A stretch of 64,000 nt of DNA from Falsiroseomonas bella (GCF_003173615.1 NZ_QGNA01000002.1:1-64000), one strand, 5' to 3'. Counted from the first letter of the stretch, positions 26,947 through 36,282 are shown. A program made the numbers and translations. The notes: generated by a model from the letters alone, not told the origin.

Positions 26947-27041
26947 CACACTCTCCTCTCGCGGGACCGCGATTGCAGCCCATCGCGACGCGCGCGGCAA
27001 CGGGCCTTGAGGCGCGGGCTCGCTGCGGCTTTGATGCCGGC

Positions 27042-28337
27042 ATGGACGTCACCTGGCCGCCCTCCCTCTGGGCGCATGTCTCCCCGCCCGGCCCCGACCT
27101 GCTCGCGCTGGATGGCGCGCAGGAGGCCGAGGTCGCCGTGATCGGCGCCGGCTTCACCGGCCTCTCCACCGCGCTCCACCTTCGCGAGATGGGCATCCCC
27201 GTGACGGTGGTGGAGGCGGCCGAGCCCGGCTGGGGCGCCTCCGGCCGCAACAACGGGCAGGTGATCCCGACGCTCTCGCGCCATGACCCCGCGGCGATCG
27301 TCGCGCGCCATGGGGCGGCCGGCGAGCGCTTCGTGCATGTGCTGCGCGACAGCGCGAGCATCCTGTTCGACCTGGTGCGCCGGCACGGCATCGAGGCGGA
27401 GGCCGAGCAGGAAGGCTGGGTGCAGCCCGCGCACTCACCCGGCCGGATGAAGGTCGCCGAGCGCCGCGTAAAGGACTGGGCGCGCTTCGGCGCGCCGGTG
27501 GAACTGCTCGACAGCGCGGCGATGGAGCGGATGCTCGGCTCATCCGCCTGGTTCGGCGGCTGGTGGAACCGCACCGGCGGGCATGTGAACCCGCTGATGC
27601 TCGCGCGCGGCATGGCGCGGGCCGCGCTCGCGGCGGGCGCGACCATCTTCGCGCGCTCGCCAGTCGAGACTGTGGAGCACAAGGACGGGCGCTGGCTGGT
27701 GACGACGGCACGCGGCACGCTGCGCGCGCGCGCGCTGGTGCTGGCGACCAACGCCTATACCGGCGAGTTCTCCTCCCGGCTGCAGCCCGATGTCGCGAAG
27801 GAGGTCGTGCCGCTGCTGTCCTGGCAGCTTGCGACGCAGCCCATGTCGCACAACGTCGCCGCCACGATCATCCCGGGCCGGCAGGCCATGTCGGACACGC
27901 ATGGGGAGCTGTATTTCACCCGCTGGGATGCGCGCGGGCGGCTGATCACCGGCGGCAACGTGGCGATCCCGGTGGACCAGGCGCGGCGCCTGCGTCCCTA
28001 TCTCGCCGCACGCCTGCAGCGCCTCTGGCCGCAGATCGGCGAGGTGACCTTCGAGCATGTCTGGAGCGGCTATGTCGGCATGACCACCGACTTCTTCCCG
28101 CATCTGCATCGCATCGGGCCGGACGGCTATGCCTGGGCCGGCTGCAATGGCCGCGCCGTCGCGCTCTCCACCGCGCTGGGGCGCGAATTCGCCCGCGCGG
28201 TGAGCGGCGTGCCGGATGACGAGCTCGGCCTGCCCTTCACCGAACCCACGCCCATTCCCTTCCACGGCATCGCGCGGCGCGGCGCGCCGCTGATGCTGCT
28301 TCTCTACCGGCGCCGCGATGCGAAGGAGGTGGCATGA
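27042..28337 (+). CDS. FAD-dependent amine/amino-acid oxidoreductase (DAO/PuuB-like)
   Basis: A 431-residue flavoprotein. The N-terminal dinucleotide-binding motif is AEVAVIGAGFTGLSTALHLR, followed by the acidic ribose-binding VTVVEAAEPGWGASGRNNGQ. Gamma-glutamylputrescine oxidase-like features include the GAGFTGL start, the central RGMARAALAAGATIFARSPV and the C-terminal GYVGMTTDFFPHLHRIGPDG with AWAGCNGRAVALSTALG. It likely oxidises a secondary or primary amine. It is divergent from the VOC gene and overlaps the cupin gene by 4 nt, so these two are coupled. Confidence 0.88.
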   Translation: MDVTWPPSLWAHVSPPGPDLLALDGAQEAEVAVIGAGFTGLSTALHLREMGIPVTVVEAAEPGWGASGRNNGQVIPTLSRHDPAAIVARHGAAGERFVHVLRDSASILFDLVRRHGIEAEAEQEGWVQPAHSPGRMKVAERRVKDWARFGAPVELLDSAAMERMLGSSAWFGGWWNRTGGHVNPLMLARGMARAALAAGATIFARSPVETVEHKDGRWLVTTARGTLRARALVLATNAYTGEFSSRLQPDVAKEVVPLLSWQLATQPMSHNVAATIIPGRQAMSDTHGELYFTRWDARGRLITGGNVAIPVDQARRLRPYLAARLQRLWPQIGEVTFEHVWSGYVGMTTDFFPHLHRIGPDGYAWAGCNGRAVALSTALGREFARAVSGVPDDELGLPFTEPTPIPFHGIARRGAPLMLLLYRRRDAKEVA

Positions 28338-28831
28338 TGCAGATCCGGGACGGCGTGCGCGTTATCGGGCCGGAGGATGCGCCGAGCTACTGGCAGCCCG
28401 TGCCGGCCAACGGCTTCGTCCGCTGCATCCTCAGCGGCAAGGAGCTCGGCACCGGGTTTTCCATGGGCACGCAGACGGTCGCGCCGGGCTGCATGGTGCG
28501 CGAGCATACGCATGACCGGCATGAGGAGGTGATCCACCTCACCGCCGGCCACGGCTTCGCGCGCATCGATGGCGAGGACATCCCGATCGCGCCCGGCGCC
28601 ACCGTCTTCCTGCCGCGCAACCGCAAGCATGGCTTCGTGAACGGGGGGACGGAGCCGATGACCTTCGTGTGGTTCCTCGCACCCGGTGGCCTGGAAGATT
28701 TCTTTGCTGCCATTGGTCGGCCGCGCGAAGCGGGTCAGCCGGCGCCCGAGCCATTCCCGCGCCCCGCCGATGTGGCGGAGATCGAGCGCCGCACGGTCTT
28801 CGGTTGGGCCGACCAGACGCCGAAGCGCTGA
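28334..28831 (+). CDS. Cupin-domain protein
   Basis: A 165-residue single-domain cupin. Motif 1 is REHTHDRHEEVIHLTAGHG (His, His, Glu metal ligands) and motif 2 is ATVFLPRNRKHGFVNGG (His). A metal-dependent role (isomerase, dioxygenase or sensor) is expected but unspecified. The start ATGATG overlaps the end of the FAD-oxidoreductase by 4 nt. Its stop is 1 nt from the stop of the convergent OppF-like gene. Confidence 0.88.
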   Translation: MMQIRDGVRVIGPEDAPSYWQPVPANGFVRCILSGKELGTGFSMGTQTVAPGCMVREHTHDRHEEVIHLTAGHGFARIDGEDIPIAPGATVFLPRNRKHGFVNGGTEPMTFVWFLAPGGLEDFFAAIGRPREAGQPAPEPFPRPADVAEIERRTVFGWADQTPKR

Positions 28832-28832
28832 C

Positions 28833-29801
28833 CTACTCCGCGAAGTGACACGCGGCGCGCTGCGCCGGCCAGTCCGCGCGCAGCGCGGGTTCCTGCTCCG
28901 CGCAGAGTGGCTGGGCCATCGGGCAACGCGTGCGGAACCGGCAGCCGGAGGGCAGGTTGGTGGGGCTCGGCGGCTCTCCCTCCAGCGCGAAGCTGTCGGT
29001 CACGCGCGGCCCGCCGATCTTCGGGATCGCCGCCAGCAGCGACTGAGTGTAGGGGTGGCGCGGCGTCTCGAACACCGCCTGCGTCGCGCCGATCTCCACG
29101 ATGCGGCCGAGATACATCACCGCCACGCGGTCGCAGATCAGCCGCACCACCGACAGGTCGTGCGAGATGAACAGATAGGTCAGGCCGAAGGCGCGCTGCA
29201 GGTCCAGGAACAGGTTCAGGATCGTCGCCTGCACCGAGACGTCGAGCCCCGAGGTCGGCTCGTCCAGGATCACCACCGAAGGCTTCAGCGTCAGGATGCG
29301 TGCGAGGCCGACGCGGCGCTGCTGCCCGCCGCTGATCTCGTGCGGATAGAGATCCAGATGCGTCTCCGGCAGGCCGACCGCGCGCAGGATCTCCCGCACG
29401 CGCTGCTCGCGCTGCTCCTCCTTCAGCGCCGTGTGCACGATCAGCGGCTCGTGCAGGGAACTGCGGATGGTCCAGCGCGGATCGAGCGAGGCGCCCGGGT
29501 CCTGGTAGCAGTATTGCAGGTGCTCGCGGTATTTCCGGCTCTGATGCGGCTTGAGGCCCGCGATGTCGTGGCCCTCGAAGACAACATGCCCGCTCGTCGC
29601 TGTGTGGATGCCCATCAGCGTCTTGCCGAGGGTGGACTTGCCGCAGCCGGATTCGCCGACGATGCCGAGGATCTCGCCGCGCGACACCTCCAGCGAGACG
29701 TCGTCCACCGCCCTCAGCCAGCCGATGCGCCGCTTCCACACATTGCGGACCGGGAAGTGCTTGCTGAGGCCCTCGACGCGCAGGATCGGCTCGGCGCTCA
29801 T
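28833..29801 (-). CDS. Oligopeptide-type ABC ATPase, OppF-like
   Basis: 322 residues. Walker A is VGESGCGKST near residue 50, signature ISGGQQRR, Walker B VVILDEPTSGLD, H-loop ISHD. The C-terminal oligopeptide extension has the cysteine cluster CRFRTRCPMAQPLC typical of OppD/OppF. It overlaps the OppD-like gene by 4 nt and is the last gene of the second importer operon. Confidence 0.93.
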   Translation of the reverse strand: MSAEPILRVEGLSKHFPVRNVWKRRIGWLRAVDDVSLEVSRGEILGIVGESGCGKSTLGKTLMGIHTATSGHVVFEGHDIAGLKPHQSRKYREHLQYCYQDPGASLDPRWTIRSSLHEPLIVHTALKEEQREQRVREILRAVGLPETHLDLYPHEISGGQQRRVGLARILTLKPSVVILDEPTSGLDVSVQATILNLFLDLQRAFGLTYLFISHDLSVVRLICDRVAVMYLGRIVEIGATQAVFETPRHPYTQSLLAAIPKIGGPRVTDSFALEGEPPSPTNLPSGCRFRTRCPMAQPLCAEQEPALRADWPAQRAACHFAE

Positions 29802-30814
29802 GCCGCCTGCTCCGCGGCGATCAGCGGATGGTGGCAGCGCACCGTGTGCGCGGGGCCGAGCGCATCGCGCGGCGGGCGCGTGCCGCGGCAGGCCTCGCTC
29901 GCGCGCTCGCAGCGCGGGTGGAAGCGGCAGCCCGAGGGCGGGTCGATGAGGCGCGGGATCTCGCCCGCGATGCCGCGGATGCCGTTCTCCGAGGAGGGCA
30001 GGCTGTCCAGCAGCTTGCGGGTATAGGGGTGGGATGGCTGCGCGAAGAAGCTCGCCACCGGCGCCTCCTCCACCTCCTGGCCGGCATACATCACGGTGAT
30101 GCGGTCGCAGATCTCATAGGCCGTGCCGAGGTCATGCGTGGTGAACAGCACCGCCACGCCGCGCTCTCGCGCCAGCTGCTTCAGGATCTTCAGGATCTGC
30201 GCCTGCACCGTGACATCCAGCGCGGTGGTCGGCTCGTCCGCGATCACCAGCTTCGGCTCGGGCAGCAGCGCCATGGCGATCATCAGCCGCTGCCGCTGGC
30301 CGCCCGAGACCTCATGCGGGTATTTGCGCAGCACCCCTTCGGGATCGGGCAACTGCACCAGGCGCAGCAGGTCCAGCACGCGCGCGCGGTCGGCACGGCT
30401 GCGCTCCCGCCGGGACATCTGCGGCGCGCTGCGCAGCAGCGGCGACTTGTAGCGCATCAGGTCGTCGATCTGGGTGCCGATCGTGAAGACCGGGTTGAAG
30501 GCGGTGAAGGGATCCTGCGGGATGTAGGCGATCTCCTTCCCGCGCACCTCGCGCGCCAGGCGGTCCTGGTCCATCGCCAGCAGGTCGCGCCCGTCGAAGC
30601 GGATGCTGCCGGCCTCGATGCGCGCGCTGTTGCCGGGCAGGATGCCGAGGATGGCGCGGGCGAGCGTGGTCTTGCCGCAGCCGGATTCGCCGACGAGGCC
30701 CATGATCTCGCCGCGGCCGATGGTGAGGTCCACGCCGTCCAGCACGCGCGCGAGCCCGGCATCCGACGCGAAGGAGACGCGCAGGTTGCGGACCGCGATC
30801 AGCTCACTTTCCAT
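29798..30814 (-). CDS. Oligopeptide-type ABC ATPase, OppD-like
   Basis: 338 residues. Walker A is GESGCGKTTLARAIL, signature VSGGQRQR, Walker B KLVIADEPTTALD, and the H-loop is FTTHD. The C-terminal cysteine cluster is CRFHPRCERASEACRG. It overlaps the permease gene upstream by 11 nt and OppF by 4 nt. Forms the ATPase heterodimer with OppF. Confidence 0.93.
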   Translation of the reverse strand: MESELIAVRNLRVSFASDAGLARVLDGVDLTIGRGEIMGLVGESGCGKTTLARAILGILPGNSARIEAGSIRFDGRDLLAMDQDRLAREVRGKEIAYIPQDPFTAFNPVFTIGTQIDDLMRYKSPLLRSAPQMSRRERSRADRARVLDLLRLVQLPDPEGVLRKYPHEVSGGQRQRLMIAMALLPEPKLVIADEPTTALDVTVQAQILKILKQLARERGVAVLFTTHDLGTAYEICDRITVMYAGQEVEEAPVASFFAQPSHPYTRKLLDSLPSSENGIRGIAGEIPRLIDPPSGCRFHPRCERASEACRGTRPPRDALGPAHTVRCHHPLIAAEQAA

Positions 30815-31658
30815 GCCGCGCCGCCCGTCGGAGCCTGGGATCGAGCACGTCGCGCAGCCCGTCGCCGAGCAGGTTGAAGCCCATCACCACCAGGAAGATC
30901 GCGAGCCCCGGGAAGGCCGCATACCACCAGGCCATCGGCAGGAACTCCCGCGATTCCGCGATGGTGCGCCCCCATTCCGGCGTCGGCGGCGGCGGGCCGA
31001 GGCCGAGGAAGCCGAGCGTCGCCGCCGTCAGGATCGTGCCGCCCATGCCGATGGTCGTGCGCACGATGATGGAGGATGAGATGGAAGGCAGGATGTGCAG
31101 CACCATCACGCGGAAGGGCGAGCAGCCCAGCGCGATCGCCGCCTCCACGAAGGGCTCGTTCTTGATGGAGCGCGTCTCGGCATAGACCAGCCGCGCCCAG
31201 AACGGCCAATAGGTGGCCGACAGCGCGAGGATGACGTTCTCGATGGAGGGCCCGAGCGTCTGCGCGATGGCAATCGCCAGCACGATCTGCGGCACGGCGA
31301 GGAAGATGTCGGAGACGCGCATCAGCAGGTTGCTGCCGAAGCCCTCGTAGTAGCCGGCGATCAGCCCCATCGGCACGCCGATCAGCACCGCCACCGCGAT
31401 GGCCGTCACCGCGATGGTCAGCGTGATGCGCGCGCCGAAGAGCAGCCGCGAATAGATGTCGCTGCCCATGCGGTCCGTGCCGAGCCAGTTCTCCGGCCCC
31501 GGCGGGGAGAGGCGCCGCGCGGTGTGGAATTCCGTCACGTCGCCGGGATGGGTGGACAGCAGGGGCGCCAGGATCGCGGCGGCGATCAGCGCCAGGATCA
31601 GGATCAGCCCGACCAGCGCGGCCCGGTCCTCGGCCAGCTTGCGCAGGATCCGCAGCAT
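30804..31658 (-). CDS. Oligopeptide-type ABC permease, OppC-like
   Basis: 284 residues starting MLRILRKLAEDRAALVGLIL. Features are the periplasmic ENWLGTDRMGSDIYSRLLFG, the EAA loop PFVEAAIALGCSPFRVMVLH and the C-terminal LLGDGLRDVLDPRLRR. The start overlaps the OppB-like stop by 1 nt (TGATG). Confidence 0.93.
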   Translation of the reverse strand: MLRILRKLAEDRAALVGLILILALIAAAILAPLLSTHPGDVTEFHTARRLSPPGPENWLGTDRMGSDIYSRLLFGARITLTIAVTAIAVAVLIGVPMGLIAGYYEGFGSNLLMRVSDIFLAVPQIVLAIAIAQTLGPSIENVILALSATYWPFWARLVYAETRSIKNEPFVEAAIALGCSPFRVMVLHILPSISSSIIVRTTIGMGGTILTAATLGFLGLGPPPPTPEWGRTIAESREFLPMAWWYAAFPGLAIFLVVMGFNLLGDGLRDVLDPRLRRAARHGK

Positions 31659-32662
31659 CAGCGCGTCTCCCGCGGATCGATCATGCCCTGCAGGATGTCC
31701 ACCAGCAGGTTCACCACGATGAACATCGCCCCCGCGATCAGCGTGAATCCCATCACCGCGTTGTAGTCCGAGCTCAGGATCGAGTTGACGGCGAAGAGGC
31801 CGAGCCCCGGCCAGTCGAACACCGCCTCCACCACCACGGCGCCGGCCAGCAGCAGGCCGAAGATCAGGCCGATCTGCGTCACCGTGCCGATCAGCGCGTT
31901 GCGCAGCACGTATTTCCACACGACCAGCCGGCGCGGATAGCCCATCGCCGTCTCGTAGAGCACGTAGTTGGACTGCAGCGCGTTCAGCACGCCCGCGCGG
32001 GTGAAGCGCACGATGGTGGCGGTGGCCGGCAGCGCCAGCGTTGTCACCGGCAGGATCATGTGGCGCAGCGCGTCCAGCAGGATCTCCGGGTCCTGCCAGA
32101 TGATGGCGTCGATGGTGTAGAAGCCGGTGATCGGCTCCGGCCCCCAGCCCTCCACCCGGCCATGCAGCGGCGTCACGCCGAGGCGCATGGAGAAGAACAG
32201 CTGCAGCAGGATCGCGAACCAGAAGCTGGCGATGGCCAGCCCCGCGATCGTCACCACCCTGAGGCCGTGGTCCAGCCAGGTGTTGCGCCGCAGCGCGCTG
32301 ACGACGCCGAGGGGGATGCCGATCAGGCTCGCAACGATGATCGCGGCGATGGCGAGTTCGAGCGTCGCCGGCAGCCGGCTCAGCAGGTCCTCGGCCACCG
32401 GACGGCCGGTGTAGATGCTGCGCCCCATGTCGCCCTGCGCGATGGAGACGAGATAGTGCCAGAACTGGATGTGCAGCGGCTTGTCCAGCCCGAGCTTCTC
32501 GCGGATCGCGGCGATGGTCTCCGGCGTCGCGTTCTCGCCGGCGACGAAGGCCGCCGGGTCAGCCGGGATCACGTGGGAGATGAAGAAGACGATCGCCAGC
32601 AGGCCGATGATGGTCGGCACGAACCAGGCAAGGCGCCCGAGGACCAGGACAAGCGTCTTCAC
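31658..32662 (-). CDS. Oligopeptide-type ABC permease, OppB-like (GTG start within a hairpin)
   Basis: 334 residues. The N-terminal span (GRLAWFVPTIIGLLAIVFFI) is followed by SHVIPADPAAFVAG and REKLGLDKPLHIQFWHYLVS, with DMGRSIYTGRPV as the DppB/OppB periplasmic motif and GYPRRLVVWKYVLRNALIG as the coupling loop. The start is GTG at 32662; the Shine-Dalgarno GGGAAGG lies 8 nt upstream in the loop of a 10-bp hairpin whose stem includes two bases of the start codon. Confidence 0.9.
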   Translation of the reverse strand: MKTLVLVLGRLAWFVPTIIGLLAIVFFISHVIPADPAAFVAGENATPETIAAIREKLGLDKPLHIQFWHYLVSIAQGDMGRSIYTGRPVAEDLLSRLPATLELAIAAIIVASLIGIPLGVVSALRRNTWLDHGLRVVTIAGLAIASFWFAILLQLFFSMRLGVTPLHGRVEGWGPEPITGFYTIDAIIWQDPEILLDALRHMILPVTTLALPATATIVRFTRAGVLNALQSNYVLYETAMGYPRRLVVWKYVLRNALIGTVTQIGLIFGLLLAGAVVVEAVFDWPGLGLFAVNSILSSDYNAVMGFTLIAGAMFIVVNLLVDILQGMIDPRETR

Positions 32663-32687
32663 GGGGCGGCCTTCCCAGCCGCCCCGT
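32661..32687 (-). promoter_or_regulatory. Hairpin presenting the oppB ribosome site
   Basis: On the minus strand ACGGGGCGGC and GCCGCCCCGT form a perfect 10-bp stem around the 7-nt loop TGGGAAG. The loop holds most of the Shine-Dalgarno, and the 3' arm carries the first two bases of the GTG start. It lies between the binding-protein stop and oppB, where such structures commonly lower permease output relative to the binding protein. Confidence 0.65.
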
Positions 32688-32705
32688 CCGTAGCGTCAGC
32701 CATCC

Positions 32706-34313
32706 TCACGTGATGCGAAGCCAGCGCATCTCCTGCCCGTCGCCGATCGGGCAGAACCGCACGCCCTGGACATTCTTGCGGAACGGCCCGTACCACTTGC
32801 CATTGTGCACGCAGAGCGCGGCCGCATCCTCCGCCGCGATGCGGGCCACCTGTTCGTACAGCGGCGCGCGCCGGGCCTGGTCCGGCGTGGCCAGCGCCTG
32901 GTCGAGCAGGCGGTCCACCTCCGGGTTCGAATAGTAGCCGTTGTTGCCGTTGCCGCGGCGGTTGGAATGCAGCATCTCGCCGGCCCAGTTGTGCGGATCG
33001 GCGTAGTACGTGCTGCGCCACAGGAACAGCATGTCGTACATCTGCGCGGGATCGCGGAACTTGTTCGACACGACGGGGAAGGGCTCGTTCAGCAGCTTGC
33101 TCTGCACGCCTGCGCGCGCCAGGCCATTCTGCAGCAGCGCCGCGGCCTGCATCGACTGCTCGTAGCCGATCATGCCGGCCACGGTGATCTCGCGCAGCGG
33201 CACCTGCACGCGCTGCAGGTACCACTTCGCCTTGTCGATGTCGTAGGTGTAGCCCGCCACGTCCTTCGGCGCGCCCCACATCGGGTTCGGGATCACCTGC
33301 GTGTTCCGGACGACGGAGCCGCCGAGGATGTTGTTGATCCAGCCATCGTAGTCGAAGCAGTGGCTGACCGCCTTGCGGAAGTTGAGGTCGGTGAAGGGCG
33401 GGCGCTGGTGATGGAAGGTCGCGTAGAACAGGCGGGTGGATTCCGCCTCCATCACGTTCATGTTCGGATCGGCCTGCAGCCGCGCGATCTGGTCCTGCGG
33501 CATGTAGGGGTCGGTGCCCTGAAAGTCGCCGCGGATCAGGCCGAGCACGCGGCTGTTCACCTCCGCGACGTAGCGGAAGTCGATCTCCTCGAGCCCGGCA
33601 GGCCCGAGGAAATGCTGGTTGTAGCGCCGCGCCAGGAAGCCGCGGGCCGGATCGAAGCGCTGCAGCACGTAGGAGCCGGACCCCGCATCGTTGCGGGAGA
33701 GCCATTCCTGGCCCCAGTCGCCGTTGCGCTCGTTGCGCTTTACCAGCGCGCTGTTGACCACATACAGGTCGTGCAGCGTGGCGATGAAGATCGCCGAGGC
33801 CGACTTCAGGTTGAACTCCACCGTGTAGCGGTCCAGTGCCTTGGTGGAGCCGCGATCCATCAGCGGGGTGAACAGCGCGGTCACCGGCTTGCCGATGGAG
33901 AGGATGCGCTCCATCGAGTACACGACGTCGTCCGCGGTCAGGTCGCTGCCGTCGTGGAATTTCACGCCCTGGCGCAGCTTGAAGACATAGCGCTTGCCGT
34001 CCTCCGAGACGGTGTAGCTCTCCGCCAGCCAGGGCTCGATCTTCGGCGGATTGTCCAGCCAGCGCATCAGCCCGTCATAGAGGTTCAGCCGATAGGCCAC
34101 GCGGCCGACGTCGAAGGTGGCGTGCGGGTCCATCGTGTCGAAGGCGCTGCCATTGGCGAAGGCGATGCGGCCGCGTCCCTGCGCCTGCGCCTGCGCCTGC
34201 GCCTGCGCCAGGCCGGGCAGCCCCGCCGTGCCGATGGCGGCACCCGCGGCGCCGGCGCGCAGCACATCGCGCCGCCGCAGCCCGGCGGTCGCCCTTCCGG
34301 ATTCCTCGCGCAT
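32706..34313 (-). CDS. ABC oligopeptide-type solute-binding protein (family 5)
   Basis: 535 residues from MREESGRATAGLRRRDVLRA, set by GGAGG 8 nt before the ATG. The Tat-type signal RRRDVLRAG ends in a (Ala-Gln)4-5 run at the expected cleavage site, encoded by a hexanucleotide repeat. SBP_bac_5 motifs include YDGLMRWLDNPPKIEPWLAE, VFKLRQGVKFHDGSDLTADD and TDLNFRKAVSHCFDYDGWI. It heads the second importer operon (binding protein, B, C, D, F), divergent from the SDR gene. Confidence 0.92.
   Translation of the reverse strand: MREESGRATAGLRRRDVLRAGAAGAAIGTAGLPGLAQAQAQAQAQGRGRIAFANGSAFDTMDPHATFDVGRVAYRLNLYDGLMRWLDNPPKIEPWLAESYTVSEDGKRYVFKLRQGVKFHDGSDLTADDVVYSMERILSIGKPVTALFTPLMDRGSTKALDRYTVEFNLKSASAIFIATLHDLYVVNSALVKRNERNGDWGQEWLSRNDAGSGSYVLQRFDPARGFLARRYNQHFLGPAGLEEIDFRYVAEVNSRVLGLIRGDFQGTDPYMPQDQIARLQADPNMNVMEAESTRLFYATFHHQRPPFTDLNFRKAVSHCFDYDGWINNILGGSVVRNTQVIPNPMWGAPKDVAGYTYDIDKAKWYLQRVQVPLREITVAGMIGYEQSMQAAALLQNGLARAGVQSKLLNEPFPVVSNKFRDPAQMYDMLFLWRSTYYADPHNWAGEMLHSNRRGNGNNGYYSNPEVDRLLDQALATPDQARRAPLYEQVARIAAEDAAALCVHNGKWYGPFRKNVQGVRFCPIGDGQEMRWLRIT
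34181..34204. repeat. Hexanucleotide microsatellite (GCGCCT)4
   Basis: Four perfect copies of GCGCCT with partial copies on both sides. In the minus-strand binding-protein gene they encode alternating Ala-Gln at the signal-peptide cleavage site, so copy-number change by slippage would keep the frame and alter only the linker length. Confidence 0.9.
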
Positions 34314-34482
34314 CTGGTCCGCCTCCTGCGTTCCTGTCCTCCTGCACATGCTGGACACTCGTCGGAAGCGGCGTCAAGCGCCCGGCCGGCGCTGCCGGGC
34401 ATCGTCGTGGTCGTGGTGCTATTCCGGCCGGCACCGCGCTGCGCCATGCTGCGGCTCCGCACAAGCCGAAGGACAGCGCGCG

Positions 34483-35250
34483 ATGCGATTCGAATCCCGC
34501 AAGGTGGTCATCACCGGGGCGGCCGGCGTGTATGGCCGTGCGCTCGCCGCGGCCTTCGCGGCCGAGGGCGCGACGCTGGTGCTGACCGATCGCGATCCCG
34601 CCGCGCTGGCTGCCGCCTCGGCTTCGCTTCCCGCCGCGCGCGTGACGCTGCACGCCACCGATCTGCGTGACGACGCGGCGCTCGACCTGCTCGTCGCCGC
34701 GGCCAACCAGGGCGAGGCGCCGCACGTGCTGGTCAACAATGCGGGCCTCTATCCCTTCATCCCGCTGATGGATGCGACGCCGGAGGAATACGACCGGATC
34801 ATGGACGTGAACCTCCGCGCGCCGTTTCGTCTGATGCAGGGGATCGGCCGCGCCATGGCCGCCGCGGGACGCGGCTCCATCGTCAACGTCACCTCCTCGG
34901 CGGCGGATGTCATCCGCGGCAACGGCGTGCCCTACGGCGCCTCGAAATGCGCGCTGGAATACCTGACCCGCGCCTTCGCCATCGAACTCGGGCCCAACGG
35001 CGTCCGGGTGAACTCCGCGCGTCCCGGCTTCGCGGAGGGCAGCGCGGAAGTGCGGATGCCCGAGGGCTATGCCACCGCCATCCGCGCCCGCGCGCTCCTG
35101 CCGCATCCGAACCGGCCGGAGGATTTCTGCGCCGCGGTGATGTTCCTGTGTTCCGACGAGGCGGCCTTCATCACCGGCTCGGTCATGGATGCCGGCGGCG
35201 GCGGCCACATCAACCGCCGCGATGGCGCCTCCACGCGCGCGCGGAGCTGA
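34483..35250 (+). CDS. Short-chain dehydrogenase/reductase
   Basis: 255 residues. The cofactor motif is VVITGAAGVYGRALAAAFAA (TGxxxGxG), followed by LTDRDPAAL (an acidic residue here favours NAD), NNAG, the catalytic Ser in VTSSAADV and YGASK (Tyr-x3-Lys). The C-terminus has SVMDAGGGGHINRR. It is divergent from the second importer operon, which suggests a linked catabolic role. Substrate unknown. Confidence 0.88.
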   Translation: MRFESRKVVITGAAGVYGRALAAAFAAEGATLVLTDRDPAALAAASASLPAARVTLHATDLRDDAALDLLVAAANQGEAPHVLVNNAGLYPFIPLMDATPEEYDRIMDVNLRAPFRLMQGIGRAMAAAGRGSIVNVTSSAADVIRGNGVPYGASKCALEYLTRAFAIELGPNGVRVNSARPGFAEGSAEVRMPEGYATAIRARALLPHPNRPEDFCAAVMFLCSDEAAFITGSVMDAGGGGHINRRDGASTRARS

Positions 35251-35268
35251 GCCAACTTGAAGCGTCGC

Positions 35269-35331
35269 GGCCCGCGCAGCGGGCCGAGGCGCCTACGGGC
35301 GCCCGCCGCAAGCCAAGGCCGCGGAGCGGCC
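35269..35331 (+). repeat. Structured intergenic element, copy A
   Basis: Three consecutive hairpins between the convergent SDR and prs genes: GGCCCGC/GCA/GCGGGCC (35269-35285); GGCGCC/TACG/GGCGCC (35288-35303) entered by GAGG; and GGCCGC/GGA/GCGGCC (35317-35331) entered by AGCCAA. Two other copies are at 44.3 and 58.3 kb. It may act as a bidirectional terminator or mRNA 3'-end structure. Confidence 0.65.
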
Positions 35332-35349
35332 GCCCGGCGCTGGAGGGCA

Positions 35350-36282
35350 TCAACTAAACAGATCGCTGACGCTGCTCTCTTCGCTGATCCGCTTCATCGC
35401 CTCTGCGATCAGTGGCGCGATGGTCAGCTGCTTGATGTTGCGGCTGACGCGCACCGCCTCGGTGGCCAGGATGCTGTCCGTCACCACCATGGTCTCGATC
35501 GGCGCGGCGCCGACGCGCGCCACCGCGCCGCCCGAGAAGACGCCATGCGTGACATAGACGCTGGCGCTCTTCGCACCCTGCTTCAGCAGCGCCTCCGCGG
35601 CGTTGCAGAGCGTGCCGCCGGAATCGACGATGTCGTCCACCAGGATGCAGTGCCGGCCCTCGACCTCGCCGATCACGTTCATCACCTCGGAGACGCCGGC
35701 GCGCGGGCGGCGCTTGTCGATGATGGCGAGGTCGGCGCCGATGCGTGCCGCGATCGCGCGCGCGCGCACCACGCCGCCGACATCGGGGCTGACCACGATG
35801 GTCTCGCGGCCGGCGAAGCGCTCCTGGATGTCGCGCGCGAAGAGTGGTGCCGCGAAGAGGTTGTCCACCGGGATGTCGAAGAAGCCCTGGATCTGCCCGG
35901 CATGCAGGTCCATCGTCAGCACGCGGTGCGCGCCCGCTTCCACGATCAGGTTCGCCACCAGCTTGGCGCTGATCGGCGTGCGGCTGCCGGACTTACGATC
36001 CTGCCGCGCATAGCCGAAATAGGGGATCACCGCCGTGATGCGCCGCGCGCTGGCGCGCCGCAGCGCGTCCAGCATGATCAGCAGCTCCATCAGGTTGTCG
36101 TTCGCCGGGTAGCTGGTGGACTGGACGACGAAGACGTCCTCGCCGCGGACGTTCTCGTGGATCTCGACGAAGATCTCCATGTCGGCGAAGCGCCGCACGG
36201 AGGCTTGCGTCAGCGGCATGCCGAGCGCCGCGGCCACCGCCTCGGCAAGAGGACGGTTGCTGTTGCAGGCGATGATCTTCAT
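35350..36282 (-). CDS. prs: Ribose-phosphate pyrophosphokinase
   Basis: Makes phosphoribosyl pyrophosphate from ribose-5-phosphate and ATP for purine, pyrimidine, NAD, His and Trp synthesis. 310 residues from [20 protein letters not shown]. Family motifs include [11 protein letters not shown]-like [27 protein letters not shown] (ATP site), [18 protein letters not shown] and the PRPP-binding [20 protein letters not shown] hairpin lies in its leader at 36313-36332. Confidence 0.97.
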   Translation of the reverse strand: MKIIACNSNRPLAEAVAAALGMPLTQASVRRFADMEIFVEIHENVRGEDVFVVQSTSYPANDNLMELLIMLDALRRASARRITAVIPYFGYARQDRKSGSRTPISAKLVANLIVEAGAHRVLTMDLHAGQIQGFFDIPVDNLFAAPLFARDIQERFAGRETIVVSPDVGGVVRARAIAARIGADLAIIDKRRPRAGVSEVMNVIGEVEGRHCILVDDIVDSGGTLCNAAEALLKQGAKSASVYVTHGVFSGGAVARVGAAPIETMVVTDSILATEAVRVSRNIKQLTIAPLIAEAMKRISEESSVSDLFS

